From the NCBI GenBank assembly GCA_947588975.1, contig CANQAF010000034.1:1-14285 (forward strand): a stretch of DNA of 14,285 bases. Reading direction: 5' to 3'. A program made the translations under genes and the position numbers. The notes beneath the pieces were generated by a model. It made no database searches, was not told where the DNA came from, and saw only the letters and a program-made list of their open reading frames with translations. This DNA is from an uncultured Bacilli bacterium. GTDB taxonomy: Bacteria; Bacillota_I; Bacilli_A; RF39; UBA660. This document shows, piece after piece, positions 13,821 through 14,285 of the stretch. Each line of letters starts with the position of its first letter. Position 1 is the stretch's first letter.

Positions 13821-14261
13821 ATGTGTGAAAACAATAATAATGAATGTCAATGTATAGCTGAAATCTTAACTGTTATTTGCATTTTACAACAAAATGCCAA
13901 CTGTAATGATGGATGCTTAGACTCTTGTGATCGCGGTTTCTTAGGTTACTCAACTTCAACATTTAATTTAAATACAAGACCTATTATGCTATATACATGT
14001 GCTGGAAATGGAACACCATGGTCAATGCCAACAACTAGAGAACCAATTGATTGTAATGCAGTCGGAACAACTTGCTCTAACGTATTTAGAGTTGAAAAAA
14101 TAGATGGTTGTTGTGCTACATTTAGAGTATTAGCACCAAATCCAGACACTGCTGAAGCAGCAATGGTTCCTTATGTAGCTACCAATTCATTCTTCACAAT
14201 GAATCTAAATTGCGTTTGCTGTATCAAATGCTTACAAGATACATACGTTGAAGGTTTATAA
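13821..14261 (+). CDS. CotY/CotZ-family spore coat protein
   Basis: 146 residues with 16 cysteines. The C-terminal half has the family core: SNVFRVEKIDGCCATFRVLAP (86-106) followed by FFTMNLNCVCCIKCL (124-138), matching the FFRVEKLCDCCATLxxL and DLGCFCAIQCL segments of Bacillus CotY/CotZ. These proteins self-assemble into disulfide-linked layers of the coat or crust, deposited by the mother cell. The N-terminal part (MCENNNNECQC...) is also Cys-rich. An in-frame ATG exists at 13728, but 13821 is chosen because AAGGGGTGG lies seven bases before it and the added residues are unlike the family. This gene is the best evidence that the organism sporulates. It is rightward, divergent from the patatin operon, with a terminator starting directly after the stop. 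Confidence 0.88.
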   Translation: MCENNNNECQCIAEILTVICILQQNANCNDGCLDSCDRGFLGYSTSTFNLNTRPIMLYTCAGNGTPWSMPTTREPIDCNAVGTTCSNVFRVEKIDGCCATFRVLAPNPDTAEAAMVPYVATNSFFTMNLNCVCCIKCLQDTYVEGL

Positions 14262-14285
14262 AAATAGGCTTTAAAAAGCCTATTT
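14262..14285 (+). terminator. terminator of the coat protein gene (cut by window edge)
   Basis: AAATAGGCTT (14262-14271) is complementary to AAGCCTATTT (14276-14285) with a four-base loop. The stem starts one base after the TAA. The expected T-tract begins at the window edge. Confidence 0.8.

Noticed and set aside
13946..14149. Leftward 67-codon frame in the coat gene
   Set aside because: Antisense to a strongly supported coat protein gene, no ribosome binding site.

Overview
The window looks like chromosome of a low-GC, spore-forming Firmicute. The partial 16S rRNA reads as Bacilli, with an Erysipelotrichia-like impression; that placement is from memory, not a search. Support comes from the AT-rich sequence, strong AGGAGG-type ribosome binding sites, AT-rich intrinsic terminators, a cdaA-cdaR pair, a nucleoside tri-/diphosphatase (DUF402) gene, a CotY/CotZ-type spore coat protein and a YdcC/GerS-type sporulation lipoprotein. 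There are no mobile elements, phage genes, tRNAs or CRISPR arrays.

Nearly everything is transcribed leftward (minus strand), in the same direction as the rRNA operon whose 16S 5' end lies at the left edge. Reading from left: 16S rRNA 5' part (1-601); its leader with two near-identical promoters (about 603-912); a DUF402 phosphatase; an S41 C-terminal processing peptidase; a membrane-anchored thioredoxin-fold protein without cysteines; a YdcC/GerS-like lipoprotein; a small rightward DUF378 gene; cdaR and cdaA (c-di-AMP synthesis); an acidic single-pass membrane protein; an apparent operon of thioredoxin lipoprotein, solitary ClpC-D1-like ATPase, second cysteine-free thioredoxin-fold protein and trmL (7614-10081); an FxLYD-like lipoprotein; a three-LysM protein; a translationally coupled patatin / anchored-protein pair; and, rightward at the end, a cysteine-rich spore coat protein.

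Genes plausibly tied to sporulation or the envelope: coat protein, YdcC/GerS lipoprotein, secretion-signal-less LysM protein, Ctp protease and c-di-AMP synthase. The least ordinary segment is 8117-10081. There, an AAA+ module resembling only the first ring of ClpC, apparently without the pore-loop tyrosine, sits between a CxxC thioredoxin lipoprotein and a membrane-anchored thioredoxin-fold protein whose CxxC aligns to DxxY. A second DxxY protein lies at 2870-3349. A genome-style trait also stands out: most intrinsic terminators overlap the stop codon of the gene they end.
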